64,000 bases of DNA from NCBI GenBank assembly GCA_965224605.1, contig CBDCZP010000015.1, positions 1 to 64,000 of the forward strand, in the 5' to 3' direction. The stretch comes from HyVt-477 sp965224605 (lineage in GTDB: Bacteria > Pseudomonadota > Gammaproteobacteria > Thiotrichales > Thiotrichaceae). A program made the translations under genes and the position numbers. The notes beneath the pieces were generated by a model that made no database searches, was not told where the DNA came from, and was given only the letters and a program-made list of their open reading frames with translations. Shown in pieces: positions 1-9,292 of this stretch (the stretch's first letter is position 1; each line of letters begins with the position of its first letter).

Positions 1-37
1 GTACGCGGGATTACCCAAACCAACAGGTTGCGTATAA
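1..37 (+). CDS. dsrC: DsrC C-terminal tail (partial, gene starts before the window)
   Basis: Read in the frame starting at base 2, the first bases encode YAGLPKPTGCV followed by a TAA stop at 35-37. This is the conserved C-terminal arm of DsrC, the small sulfur carrier whose penultimate cysteine forms the trisulfide delivered to DsrAB and then used by DsrMKJOP. Only the last 11 residues are visible; the second conserved cysteine of the arm would lie just outside the window. Its position directly before dsrM matches the dsrC-dsrM-dsrK order known from purple sulfur bacteria, so dsrA, dsrB, dsrE, dsrF and dsrH probably lie upstream (inference). Confidence 0.9.
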   Translation, partial: YAGLPKPTGCV

Positions 38-99
38 TTTATTAGCCGTCCAGCTCAGCCCCTTATTTGTCCAATTTCTGCGTTGAAAGTGCTCATGTG

Positions 100-126
100 G
101 CAGATTTTTGCTCCTGCAAAATCTGC
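100..126. repeat. Inverted repeat in the dsrC-dsrM spacer
   Basis: The arms GCAGATTTTTGC (100-111) and GCAAAATCTGC (116-126) pair around a 4-base loop with a single bulge. No T-tract follows, so it is more likely an mRNA-stabilising or processing hairpin, or part of a degenerate repeat, than a terminator. The 38-321 spacer holds no convincing gene. Confidence 0.5.
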
Positions 127-213
127 ACTTCCTGCATCCATGTAGGTCGTACACATTCCGCGCTTTCGCCTTGAGCTTGAACAAACGGGGCTAATCTGAA
201 CAGCTAATGCGCT

Positions 214-242
214 AAGAAGTTCCGGCTTTTGCCGGGCTTCTT
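214..242 (+). promoter_or_regulatory. Hairpin between dsrC and dsrM
   Basis: The arms AAGAAG..CCGGC (214-226) and GCCGG.CTTCTT (231-242) form a long interrupted stem around a TTTT loop. It is followed by GTAAAAC rather than a run of T, so it would at most attenuate transcription. In dsr operons dsrC is often needed in excess over dsrMK, and a 3' hairpin of this kind could protect an upstream dsrC transcript (inference). Confidence 0.5.
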
Positions 243-321
243 GTAAAACTAAATTGCAAATCTGGAAACAGTGATTGATTTGGCTTTACAAGAAGTTATC
301 GAAAGATTTCAGGAGTTATAA

Positions 322-1089
322 GTGAACGCATTAGGTATTATTTTCGGTCTGCTATTTTGGGTGGCTACTATTGTAATAATAGTGGGTATCATCTATAAAG
401 TACGTATCTACTGGAAAACACCAGCCCCTTTAAAAATCCCTACGATGCCAGCACCCAGAACGACGGGTGGTGTTGTGTTGCGTATGTTCCGCGAAGTTGT
501 GTTCTTTCAGAGCTTGTTTCGTTCGGATAAGCTCTTGTGGGTTTTCGCGATTATGTTTCACTACGGACTTGCATTAGTACTACTAAGGCACACGCGTTAC
601 TTCATGGAAACAGTTAATGCTGTTATTCAGTTCATGTCACCGTTTGGAAAATATGGCGCATTCATCATGGTTATTGGTCTAGCAGCTTTGCTTGCGAGAC
701 GTTTCATTATTGATCGTGTTAGATATATTTCAGCACCTTCAGATTTTTTGATGCTTGTTCTACTTTTAGTAATAGGTATGAGTGGTCTTATGATGACGTT
801 TGTATCTCATACTGATGTTACAGCGGTTAAGTCGTTCTTTATTAGTTTACGAACTTTTAACATGGATGGCTGGAACTTACCTGCTGATCCTATTTTATTA
901 ATACATTTATCATCTGTTGCTTTTCTAATGCTTATCTTCCCGATCAGTAAATTGATGCATGCGCCAGGTGTATTCTTTAGTCCTACCCGAAACCAGGTAG
1001 ATAACTCTCGTGAGAAACGACATATAGCCCCTTGGGCTGCCGAGCTTGATAAGCAAGGTGTTGACTATCTTCATGAGTTGAAGAAATAA
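322..1089 (+). CDS. dsrM: DsrM, haem b membrane subunit of the DsrMKJOP complex
   Basis: A 255-residue protein starting at GTG with the Shine-Dalgarno AGGAG at 311-315. It has about five membrane helices (near residues 5-25, 72-92, 108-126, 140-160 and 190-210), as in NarI-like cytochrome b subunits. Candidate haem ligands in or beside helices include H80, H90, H163, H195 and H213. DsrM anchors DsrK and exchanges electrons with quinone while DsrC trisulfide is processed. It lies 39 nt before dsrK in a same-strand operon. Length and neighbours agree with the family. Confidence 0.93.
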   Translation: MNALGIIFGLLFWVATIVIIVGIIYKVRIYWKTPAPLKIPTMPAPRTTGGVVLRMFREVVFFQSLFRSDKLLWVFAIMFHYGLALVLLRHTRYFMETVNAVIQFMSPFGKYGAFIMVIGLAALLARRFIIDRVRYISAPSDFLMLVLLLVIGMSGLMMTFVSHTDVTAVKSFFISLRTFNMDGWNLPADPILLIHLSSVAFLMLIFPISKLMHAPGVFFSPTRNQVDNSREKRHIAPWAAELDKQGVDYLHELKK

Positions 1090-1128
1090 TCTTACCTGAC
1101 TAAGTAGACATATAAAGAGGTTAAACCA

Positions 1129-2782
1129 GTGGCAGATTACGAAATACCAGAAATTACAGGCGAAGATGGCATCACGGATGTACCTAAGCTAGTAAATGAT
1201 ACTATGAAGGGTGATGGCCCCTGGATTTCTGCGCCTAAGTTTCAGGAGCCAATGCACTTTGCTACTGAAATTGAACAAGATGAAAATGACAAATGGTCAC
1301 TCATTCCAAACTGGAAAGAAGCTGCATTAGAGAAAATGGATGATTTGCGTGGCCGCTATCGTTCACTCCAATTGTTTTTAGATATTTGTGTGAAGTGTGG
1401 GGCGTGTACTGACAAGTGCCACTACTATCTAGGGACTAGTGACCCTAAGAATATGCCGGTAGCTCGTCAAGATTTATTGCGCAAGGTTTATAGACGTTAC
1501 TTCACCTTTGCAGGGGAAATATTTTCCTAAATTGGTCGGTGCAACAGATTTAACTGAAGAAGTCATTGATGATTGGTATAACTATTATCATCAGTGTTCT
1601 CAATGTAGACGTTGTTCTGTGTTCTGCCCCTATGGTATTGATACCGCTGAAATCTCAATGGCAGCTAGAGAAATCCTTAACCATATCGGTCGTGGACAGA
1701 AATACTGTACACAGATTATGGAAAAGGTTTACAAGATTGGTAACAACCTTGGACTTCCTGAGCGAGCCTTAGAAGATACATTAGAAGGTCTTGAAGAAGA
1801 CGTTTTTGACGAAACAGGTGTAGAAGTCAAATTCCCATTAGATAAAGTGGGTTCAGATATTTTATTGATAACACCTTCTGCTGACTTTTTTGCAGAACCT
1901 CATGTTGATGGCTTAATGGGTTATGCAAAAATATTCCATGAGCTAGGGCTTGATTTCACATTAAGTTCATATGCTTCAGAAGGCGCTAACTTTGGCATGT
2001 TCATTGGTAGTTATGAGAATATGCGCAAGATTTCAATGCGTATTCGAAAAGCGGCAATTGATTTAAAAGTAAAGCGTATTGTATTTGGTGAGTGTGGACA
2101 CGCATGGCGTGTTGCCTATAGCTTCCTGAACACGCTAGCAGGACCTTTCGATTTTCTGGATCCGAATTATCCTGTACCACAACATATTCTTGAAATCACT
2201 TGGCCTGCGCTTAGAGATGGCAAGCTAACTATAGATAAGTCATTGAATGATGATATGACTTTGACATTCCACGACTCTTGTAACGTAGCGCGTGGAACCA
2301 ATATGGGTGATAAGCCTGGTGGTCAGTTTGATATTCCACGCAATGTGATTAAAGCAGTTTGTAATAACTACGTAGATATGCCGGCTGACACAACACATGA
2401 CGCTACCTTTTGTTGTGGCGGCGGTGGTGGTATCTTGACGGATGACCTGATGGAAATCCGTGTTAAAGGTGCTCAACCCAGAATGGAAGCACTGAAACAT
2501 GTTTCGGATAAACATGGTGTTACCCATATGGCTGCTATTTGTGCCATTTGTAAGTCACAATTTACCAAAGTTATTCCTTACTATGGATTTACGATGGATC
2601 AAATTGTGAGTGTGCATCAGTTAGTAAGTAGCGCTTTAGTGTTAACAGGGCAATTGACTGAAGAAGAAATTGAAGCTAGAGATGCCGCTGAAGAAGCAGA
2701 GCGTGTAGCTGCAATGGAAGCTCGTAAAAAAGCTGAAGAAGAAAAGAAAGCCACAGAAGAAGCAGCAAAGGGAAAAGATTAG
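1129..2782 (+). CDS. dsrK: DsrK, HdrD-like iron-sulfur catalytic subunit (frameshifted here)
   Basis: Cytoplasmic catalytic subunit of DsrMKJOP, thought to act on DsrC disulfide or trisulfide. The first frame (1129-1530) carries the first [4Fe-4S] motif, C87-x2-C-x2-C-x3-C. The second frame (to 2782) carries the second motif CSQCRRCSVFC and the HdrD-type CCG motif CCGGGGG near 2413-2433. The frames meet at GGGG (1513-1516). Removing one G reads FTFAGKYFPKLVGATDL without interruption and gives about 550 residues, the normal size. The C-terminus is a Glu/Ala/Lys-rich helix. This is either a homopolymer sequencing error or a real one-base insertion; an error is more likely because the rest of the operon is intact. 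Confidence 0.9.
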
Positions 2783-2845
2783 TAGCCGATTCAATGAATC
2801 AGCAAATACTAAGCAACTAGGCTAGACAAAATAGAAATGTAAACG

Positions 2846-2867
2846 CACTTATCTCTTAAGATAAGTG
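2846..2867. promoter_or_regulatory. Hairpin in the dsrK-dsrL spacer
   Basis: ACTTATCT (2847-2854) and AGATAAGT (2859-2866) pair exactly around CTTA, and a flanking C-G pair extends the stem. The spacer is about 145 nt, the longest inside the M-to-P block. Without a T-run it may be an RNA-processing or attenuation site. Confidence 0.4.
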
Positions 2868-2928
2868 TTGGGTAGAATAAATTAAAACTTAACTTAATAG
2901 TCCATTAGGATTGTGTAAGGAGATTAGA

Positions 2929-4941
2929 ATGGCAACAGCACCAGATGATAAGACAATGACACATACGTTTCGACGTTATGAAGAAGGTGATGATACGTGG
3001 GCTAATATGGGAGAACTTATCTTCCAGGAAGATACCTCTTATCAATGTCCTACTTACATACAAAAAACACCTCCTTGTCAGGGTGGTTGTCCAGCGGGTG
3101 AAGATATCCGTGGTTGGTTGCAAATTGTCCGTGGCATAGAGAAGCCGATCGGATTTGAAGCACCTGCTAAAGACTTAAGTAAAGAAGAGAAAGCAGAAAT
3201 CGAATTAGCACAGATGCAGGAATATGCATTCCGTCGCTCGACCGATTCAAACCCTTTCCCTGCCATGATGGGTCGTGTTTGTCCGGCGCCTTGTCAAGAT
3301 ACCTGTAACCGAAATGATGTTGATGACTTCGTTGGAATCAACGCGGTTGAGCAATACATTGGCGATACAGCGATTGAGAACGGTTATGCTTTTGATTGCC
3401 CAAGTGAGTTATCAGGAAAGAAAATAGCCATTATCGGTGGTGGCCCTGCTGGAATGGCTGCGGCCTATCAGTTACGTCGTATGGGACATGCTTCTACCGT
3501 TTTTGACGATCACGCAGAGCTTGGCGGCATGATGCGTTACGGAATCCCGAACTATCGTACACCACGCGCACAGTTAAATGCTGAGTGTGATCGTATCCTT
3601 GATATGGGTGATATTGAATTCAAAGCCAACACGCGTGTTGGTAAAGATGTTGCCGTTGCCGATCTTGAAAAAGAATACGATGCTGTACTTTGGGCGTTAG
3701 GTTGTAAGAAAGGTCGTGGCCTATTCCTTGATAACTGGAATGATGTTCCTAACTGTGTAACAGCGGTAGATTATCTGGAGCAATTCAATAAAGGCGAAAT
3801 GAAATACACAGCTTCTAAAATAGTCTGTGTGGGTGGTGGTGATACCTCTATCGACGTGGTTTCAGTGTCTCGTCGTATTGGCACACTGAGCAACTATAAC
3901 GAAAAACCTGAAGATGTAGCTGAAGGCCGTATCACACATGGTGATGTTGCAGACGCAGACAGAATTCCTTGTGAGAGTGTTGTGTTAACAGCTTTATTTG
4001 CTGAAGAAGACATGACCGCGACTGATCACGAAGTGGAAGATTCTAAGCGTGAAGGCGTTAGACTAATGAATGAAGTGATGCCTATCGAAATCATCACTGA
4101 TGCTGACGGCAGGGCAACAGCACTTAAAGTGGTTGAGTGTAAGTTTGAAGGTAACATGCCAGTTGCTATAGAAGGCGGCAAAGAAACTATTATCGAAGCA
4201 GATCTAATCGTATCGGCTATCGGTCAGTTTGGTGATCTTGAGGGTGTAGAAGACTACGGAAATGATCGTAACCTTATGGATTCTGATAACTTCTATCAGG
4301 TACCTGGTAAAGAAGGTCACTTCGTTGCTGGTGATATCATTCGTCCGCATCTACTGACCACCGCTATTGGTCAGGGTTCAATCGCGGCCGAGACTATTCA
4401 TCTTTATATGTCTCAAGCCAAGATGAGCAAGCGTCCTAAAGTGGATAAGCATCACTTTGATATACTGGACAATCTTGAGTCTATTGGTCGTTCACCAAAG
4501 TCGTATGACGAAAGCAAAGCAGAAGATTTACGGGGTACAGACTCAGACGATTACGCAGTCCATAACTTTGATGACCGTTCTGAGCACGAAATTGTAGAAT
4601 CATCTGAGCTATATCTTGGTCATTTCGAGAAAGTAGAGCGTAATCTACGTGCTGAAGATGCTCCAAATTCAGAAGAAGTTCTGGGTCATTTCCATGAGCG
4701 TATGTTAGGCATGGAAGATCAGGTAGCTAAAGACGAAGCAGAACGTTGTATGAGCTGTGGTATGTGTTTTGAGTGTGATAACTGTGTTATCTACTGTCCA
4801 CAAGACGCAGTATTCAAAGTTCCACCCGTTACATCATCAACAGGACGTTATGTAGCGACTGATTATGATAAGTGTATAGGTTGTCATATCTGTGCTGATG
4901 TATGTCCAACAGGCTACATTGAAATGGGTCTTGGTGGTTAA
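2929..4941 (+). CDS. dsrL: DsrL, NAD(P)H-linked iron-sulfur flavoprotein
   Basis: A 670-residue GltD-like oxidoreductase that couples rDsrAB sulfide oxidation to NAD(P). The start is ATG 2929, placed by AAGGAG at 2917-2922; an upstream in-frame TTG at 2911 would include that ribosome-binding site. The N-terminus has the GltD-type cysteine region (CQGGCPAGEDI, CPAPCQDTCNR). The FAD site is IIGGGPAGMAAA and the second dinucleotide site is VCVGGGDTSID. Unlike GltD it ends in a ferredoxin domain with two [4Fe-4S] motifs, CMSCGMCFECDNC and CIGCHICADVC. The dsrK-dsrL-dsrJ order is typical of oxidative dsr operons, so it supports sulfur oxidation rather than sulfate reduction. Confidence 0.93.
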   Translation: MATAPDDKTMTHTFRRYEEGDDTWANMGELIFQEDTSYQCPTYIQKTPPCQGGCPAGEDIRGWLQIVRGIEKPIGFEAPAKDLSKEEKAEIELAQMQEYAFRRSTDSNPFPAMMGRVCPAPCQDTCNRNDVDDFVGINAVEQYIGDTAIENGYAFDCPSELSGKKIAIIGGGPAGMAAAYQLRRMGHASTVFDDHAELGGMMRYGIPNYRTPRAQLNAECDRILDMGDIEFKANTRVGKDVAVADLEKEYDAVLWALGCKKGRGLFLDNWNDVPNCVTAVDYLEQFNKGEMKYTASKIVCVGGGDTSIDVVSVSRRIGTLSNYNEKPEDVAEGRITHGDVADADRIPCESVVLTALFAEEDMTATDHEVEDSKREGVRLMNEVMPIEIITDADGRATALKVVECKFEGNMPVAIEGGKETIIEADLIVSAIGQFGDLEGVEDYGNDRNLMDSDNFYQVPGKEGHFVAGDIIRPHLLTTAIGQGSIAAETIHLYMSQAKMSKRPKVDKHHFDILDNLESIGRSPKSYDESKAEDLRGTDSDDYAVHNFDDRSEHEIVESSELYLGHFEKVERNLRAEDAPNSEEVLGHFHERMLGMEDQVAKDEAERCMSCGMCFECDNCVIYCPQDAVFKVPPVTSSTGRYVATDYDKCIGCHICADVCPTGYIEMGLGG

Positions 4942-4977
4942 TAGTCGGTGGTTAATAGTAGTCAAGTAGGAGTTGCA

Positions 4978-5493
4978 ATGTTTGGCAAAGCCCAAAATAT
5001 TTTAGCCGCAATGATATTGCTGGCTCTAACTTTAGGTATGGCAGGTTGTGGTGACACAGCCCCAGAGCCGCAGTTAGAAACAGCAAGAGCAAAGGCTGAA
5101 TCTTGTGTTGAACCCACGGATGTGATGCGTACGAATCACATGGATTTCATACTGCATCAACGTGATGAGACAATGCACAAGGGTATTCGCACCAAAAAGC
5201 ACAGCTTTAAAGAATGTATCAACTGTCACGTTCCTGCTGAGCAAAATGGTAAACCAGTGAATTATTTAACAGATGATCATGATTTGAATCCTGATCATTT
5301 CTGTGCAACTTGTCATGCCTATGTGGGCGTGAAGCTGGATTGTTTCGAATGTCACTCGGATAATCCTGCTGGTGCTGCACCTGCTGATAGCCTTCATGCT
5401 ACAGCTAAAGATTTTCAATCCGCTGATGGCTCTCATGCAGTTCTAAAGGGTCAGAGCCAGAGTACACAGAACGGAGGCGCTGCTCATGAGTAA
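4978..5493 (+). CDS. dsrJ: DsrJ, periplasmic triheme cytochrome c
   Basis: A 171-residue exported cytochrome starting at ATG 4978 behind TAGGAG (about 4966-4971); an in-frame GTG at 4948 precedes the ribosome-binding site and was rejected. The N-terminal hydrophobic segment ends in LGMAGCGD, so it is an uncleaved signal anchor or a lipoprotein signal. Three haem c motifs are visible: CINCH, CATCH and CFECH, near residues 80, 109 and 122. C43 lies where the unusual His/Cys haem ligand of DsrJ is expected. It probably works in the periplasmic part of DsrMKJOP with DsrO. The last 8 nt overlap dsrO. Confidence 0.92.
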   Translation: MFGKAQNILAAMILLALTLGMAGCGDTAPEPQLETARAKAESCVEPTDVMRTNHMDFILHQRDETMHKGIRTKKHSFKECINCHVPAEQNGKPVNYLTDDHDLNPDHFCATCHAYVGVKLDCFECHSDNPAGAAPADSLHATAKDFQSADGSHAVLKGQSQSTQNGGAAHE

Positions 5494-6217
5494 TCATATA
5501 GATACTTATCGTCGTAAGTTTTTAGTGGGAGCGGGTGTAACTGCCGCAGCTGTAACGGTTGCTCCTGGGTTGTTATTGCGCCAGGCACAAGCCAAACCTG
5601 CTGCTGAAGCGGTAACAGACGCAAAACGTTGGGGCATGTTGATAGATATTGATAGGTTGCCAAACGGCGGTCAAGGCGTTGTTGATGCCTGTAAAAAAGA
5701 GCACGGTTGGGGTAATGAGCCACTATCCAATGAAAAACAAAAGACACATTGGGTACGCACGGTTAAAGTTACTGAAAAATTAACCAGAAATACCTTTGAA
5801 CTCCCTGTGATGTGCCAGCATTGTGAAACAGCTCCCTGTGCGGATGTCTGTCCAACAGGTGCATCTTTCAAACGCGCGGATGGCATTGTTCTGGTTGATA
5901 AACATATTTGTATTGGTTGTCGCTATTGCATGATGGCTTGTCCTTATAAGGCTCGTAGCCTTGTACATGAATCAATATTCGATCAGAAGCCGGATTCACC
6001 ACGCGGTAAAGGTACGGTAGAAGCATGCACACTGTGTGTTCATCGCGTTGATGCTGGTAAACAACCTGCCTGTGTTGAGTCATCAGGTGGCGCTATCGTC
6101 TTTGGCGATTTAAACGATGAAAATAGTCAAATCAGTCAGGCATTAAAAGAGAAGGGCGGTAAGCAAATCCGTGCGGATCTTGGTTTGAACACTGGCGTAC
6201 GTTATCAAGGTATCTGA
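5486..6217 (+). CDS. dsrO: DsrO, periplasmic Tat-exported ferredoxin-like subunit
   Basis: A 243-residue iron-sulfur protein of the NrfC/HybA type. The N-terminus carries a twin-arginine signal (YRRKFLVGAG, then a hydrophobic stretch ending near QAQA), so it is exported folded with its clusters. Cysteine groups CQHCETAPCADVC, CIGCRYCMMAC and CTLCVHR..ACVES support several [4Fe-4S] clusters. It should pass electrons between DsrJ and DsrP. The gene overlaps dsrJ by 8 nt and is 2 nt from dsrP, indicating tight translational coupling. Confidence 0.93.
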   Translation: MSNHIDTYRRKFLVGAGVTAAAVTVAPGLLLRQAQAKPAAEAVTDAKRWGMLIDIDRLPNGGQGVVDACKKEHGWGNEPLSNEKQKTHWVRTVKVTEKLTRNTFELPVMCQHCETAPCADVCPTGASFKRADGIVLVDKHICIGCRYCMMACPYKARSLVHESIFDQKPDSPRGKGTVEACTLCVHRVDAGKQPACVESSGGAIVFGDLNDENSQISQALKEKGGKQIRADLGLNTGVRYQGI

Positions 6218-6219
6218 TT

Positions 6220-7446
6220 ATGAGTAGTAATAGTAAAGTTATCTATAGCGAAGTTGAAAACAATGGTATGGGCTACTACGGTCTTTTAGGGCTAATGGGT
6301 CTATTCCTGCTTGCTGGCATCATCGCGTTTTTTACCATGGAACATCATGGCCACTATATCAGTGGAATGAATAACGAAATTGTTTGGGGCTTACCTCATA
6401 TTTTTGCCATATTTTTGATAGTAGCGGCATCAGGTGCGCTGAATATAGGCTCTATCGGAACTGTTTTTGGAAAACACGCATATCAACCTCTCGGTCGCTT
6501 ATCAGCACTGTTAGCTATTGCGTTACTGGTAGGTGGTTTACTAATTTTACTACTTGATCTTGCACGTTTAGATCATGTGATAAAGATGATTGATGGTCTT
6601 CATCTTAACTTCAAATCCATATTTGCCTGGAATATGATTCTCTATACTGGGTTTTTGGTACTGGTTGGACTCTACATTTGGGCCATGATGGATCGTAGTA
6701 AACTGGCAAAGAAATTCTATAAAACAATAGGTGTTAGCGCATTTACCTGGCGTTTGATTCTTACTACGGGTACGGGTTCAATCTTCGGGTTTTTAGTGGC
6801 AAGGCAAGCATTTGATGCCGCCATATTAGCTCCTCTGTTTATCGTGCTTTCTTTTTCAGTGGGTATGGCCATTTTCGTTCTTGTATTGATGGCGTCTTAT
6901 AAATGGACAAATCGTGAGTTAGGTGATTTCGTTTTAAATAAGCTGCGTTATATGCTCGCTGTTTTCATTCTTGGTGCATTGTTACTGGAAGTCACTCGTC
7001 ACGTAACTAACCTGTATGCTACTGAGCATCATGGGGTTGAATCATTTATTCTTGGCGGCGGTAATATTTACTCTTCATTATTCTGGTACGGATTTATCTT
7101 GCTCGGAACCTTGACTCCATTAGCATTGATCTTCTGTAAAAAGTTAAAAAACAATAGAGCCGCTCTTTTTGTTGCAGCAGCGCTGACCACGATAGGTGGT
7201 TTCTGTTTAATCTATGTCATCGTTATTGGCGGTCAGGCATATCCTTTAGAATTATTTCCTAATGCCGTAACCAGCAGTGTTTATTCTGACGGGATTATTA
7301 ATCCCTATTCGCCCAGTATTTGGGAAATCCTGCTAGGTCTATTTGGAGTGGCTTTGACACTTGCTATAGTAACGGTTGGAGTAAAGGTATTACGCTTTTT
7401 GCCAGCATCTTTAGCTGATTCAGTCGTTGATGCTCACGCTAAGTAA
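6220..7446 (+). CDS. dsrP: DsrP, NrfD-family quinone-interacting membrane subunit
   Basis: A 408-residue integral membrane protein with about ten hydrophobic helices spread over its length, as in NrfD/PsrC subunits. It pairs with DsrO as its membrane quinone module and completes DsrMKJOP. It starts 2 nt after dsrO and is followed by a strong rho-independent terminator at 7471-7495, so it probably closes the main dsr transcript. No truncation is seen. Confidence 0.92.
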   Translation: MSSNSKVIYSEVENNGMGYYGLLGLMGLFLLAGIIAFFTMEHHGHYISGMNNEIVWGLPHIFAIFLIVAASGALNIGSIGTVFGKHAYQPLGRLSALLAIALLVGGLLILLLDLARLDHVIKMIDGLHLNFKSIFAWNMILYTGFLVLVGLYIWAMMDRSKLAKKFYKTIGVSAFTWRLILTTGTGSIFGFLVARQAFDAAILAPLFIVLSFSVGMAIFVLVLMASYKWTNRELGDFVLNKLRYMLAVFILGALLLEVTRHVTNLYATEHHGVESFILGGGNIYSSLFWYGFILLGTLTPLALIFCKKLKNNRAALFVAAALTTIGGFCLIYVIVIGGQAYPLELFPNAVTSSVYSDGIINPYSPSIWEILLGLFGVALTLAIVTVGVKVLRFLPASLADSVVDAHAK

Positions 7447-7470
7447 ATAACTTTTAACGCTTATATCTAA

Positions 7471-7495
7471 AGCCGGCTCCAATGCCGGCTTTTTT
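7471..7495 (+). terminator. Rho-independent terminator after dsrP
   Basis: AGCCGGC (7471-7477) and GCCGGCT (7484-7490) form a perfect GC-rich stem around a 6-base loop, and T residues run from 7490 to 7495. It lies between dsrP and dsrN, so dsrN-dsrR may depend on read-through or their own promoter. Confidence 0.85.
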
Positions 7496-7512
7496 ATTGT
7501 TGCTATTTTACT

Positions 7513-8976
7513 ATGACCCTACCGCGTATTTACATTTCTGCTGCTCATAAATCATCTGGTAAAACTACGTTGTCATTAGGTTTGTGTGCGGCGCTGACGC
7601 GTTTAGGTCATAGCATTCAACCCTTGAAAAAAGGCCCAGATTATATAGACCCCTTGTGGTTGGGCGCAGCAAGCCAAGCTATTTGTTATAACCTTGATTT
7701 CAACACCATGTCTAATGATGAAATCCTGCATATGCTGGAAAGCAAAAGTACAGGAAAGAACATGACATTGATTGAAGGCAATATGGGGTTATATGACGGA
7801 ACGGATTTAAAAGGTACTAACAGCAATGCCAGCATGGCAAAGCTGACCCATACTCCGGTCATACTCGTTATTGATGCACAAGGGGTCACCAGAGGCGTTG
7901 CGCCTCTCTTGTTAGGCTATGCCTCTTTCGACCCTGATATTCATATTGCGGGTGTTATATTTAATAAAGTGGCAGGCGATAGACATGAGCAAAAACTCAT
8001 TGCTGTGACTGAGCATTATTCTGATATTCCTGTGTTGGGTTGTGTTCGACGATCAAGTGACTTGATCTTGGTGGAACGTCATCTGGGCTTAATGCCTTAT
8101 AACGAAAGCAATAAAGCATCAGCAAAAATAGAATTGATTGCTGATAGAGTAGAAAACCAAGTAGATATTGAGAAGATATTATTGATATCCAAGCAAGCCC
8201 CCGAATTACCAAAATATCAATCATCTCCTACACTAAATTCTACAACATCGGCTACTAAAACAGCCACACAATCAGATACTAAAACAGCTACACCATCTGA
8301 TCGAATAACAATAGGTATATGCAGGGATGAATCTTTTGGGTTCTATTATGCTGATGACCTTGAAGCACTAACGTCAGCAGGCGCTGAGCTAATCACCATA
8401 AATACATTGCGTGATAATGAATTGCCTATGATAGATGCTTTGTTTATTGGGGGAGGATTTCCTGAGACGCAAATGCATGCCTTAAGCAAAAACACTTCAA
8501 TGCGTAAATCTATTTATAATGCGATTGAGTCCGGTATGCCAGTGTACGCTGAGTGTGGAGGGTTAATGTATCTAAGTGAGTCGATAAGCTGGGGCGAGGA
8601 TAGCTGTGAAATGGTAGGGATCATTCCTGCAACAACAATGATGGCAGATACACCCAAAGGCCGTGGCTACGTCGAATTGCGTGAGACTGATAACATGAAG
8701 TGGCCTAATGACTCCTCAGCAAGACATATTGCCGCTCATGAGTTTCACTACTCAAGACTAGAAGATAAACAGGGTCAATTGACCCAGAAAGGTACTTTCG
8801 CTTATGCTGTAGAGCGCGGTTACGGTATTGATGGAGAGCATGATGGCTGGTTGTATAAAAATCTTTTGGCCTCATATTCACATATGCGTGACACTAGTAA
8901 ATACCATTGGGCGAAACGCTTTGTAAGATTTATAAAAAACACTAAGGAAACGAAACAACATGATCACAGTTACTGA
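7513..8976 (+). CDS. dsrN: DsrN, CobB/CbiA-type sirohaem amidase
   Basis: A 487-residue glutamine-dependent amidotransferase related to cobyrinic acid a,c-diamide synthase. DsrN is thought to amidate sirohaem to the form used by DsrAB. The N-terminal ATPase domain has the P-loop AAHKSSGKTTLSLG near residues 10-23. The C-terminal class I glutamine amidotransferase domain shows the nucleophile cysteine in YAECGGLMYLS (near residue 345) and the HEFHYS segment. The two domains are joined by a Thr/Ser-rich linker containing a 24-nt tandem duplication (8254-8301). The start lies 18 nt after the terminator with no clear Shine-Dalgarno. It overlaps dsrR by 17 nt. Confidence 0.88.
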   Translation: MTLPRIYISAAHKSSGKTTLSLGLCAALTRLGHSIQPLKKGPDYIDPLWLGAASQAICYNLDFNTMSNDEILHMLESKSTGKNMTLIEGNMGLYDGTDLKGTNSNASMAKLTHTPVILVIDAQGVTRGVAPLLLGYASFDPDIHIAGVIFNKVAGDRHEQKLIAVTEHYSDIPVLGCVRRSSDLILVERHLGLMPYNESNKASAKIELIADRVENQVDIEKILLISKQAPELPKYQSSPTLNSTTSATKTATQSDTKTATPSDRITIGICRDESFGFYYADDLEALTSAGAELITINTLRDNELPMIDALFIGGGFPETQMHALSKNTSMRKSIYNAIESGMPVYAECGGLMYLSESISWGEDSCEMVGIIPATTMMADTPKGRGYVELRETDNMKWPNDSSARHIAAHEFHYSRLEDKQGQLTQKGTFAYAVERGYGIDGEHDGWLYKNLLASYSHMRDTSKYHWAKRFVRFIKNTKETKQHDHSY

Positions 8977-9265
8977 TGCTGCTAAAGACCAAATCGAGAA
9001 GTCACGCGCAGAAACCAATACTCCCGATTTACCACTCAGAATAGCGATACAAGTACAACAAGAGGGTGGATTTCATTATCAAATGGGCTTTGACGATAAT
9101 ATTACTGCTGAAGATACCAAAGTAGAGGGTACCAACATTATTCTTGACGAAGGTACTCAGCCAGTAGCTGATGGAATGACGCTTGATTTTGTAGACATTG
9201 AGGGTAAAAAAGAATTCATCTTTTTAAACCCCAATGATCCTACTTATAAGGCTCCTACTGAATAG
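8960..9265 (+). CDS. dsrR: DsrR, A-type-carrier-like protein without cysteines
   Basis: A 101-residue protein with the IscA/SufA fold pattern (MITVTDAAKDQIEKS, then a GGFHYQMGF strand region). It contains no cysteine, so it lacks the three ligands of true A-type iron-sulfur carriers, as described for DsrR of purple sulfur bacteria, where it influences dsr expression rather than cluster delivery. It overlaps dsrN and is 27 nt from the sensor kinase gene. The missing cysteines plus the position make DsrR more likely than a degraded ErpA. Confidence 0.88.
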   Translation: MITVTDAAKDQIEKSRAETNTPDLPLRIAIQVQQEGGFHYQMGFDDNITAEDTKVEGTNIILDEGTQPVADGMTLDFVDIEGKKEFIFLNPNDPTYKAPTE

Positions 9266-9292
9266 AGCCAGAACAGAGAGACATCCAACCCT

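Noticed and set aside
1500..1530. Programmed ribosomal frameshift in dsrK
   Set aside because: The needed shift is +1 at a plain GGGG run without a slippery or rare-codon signal or downstream structure that I can see, and DsrK is normally a single frame. A one-base homopolymer indel is simpler.
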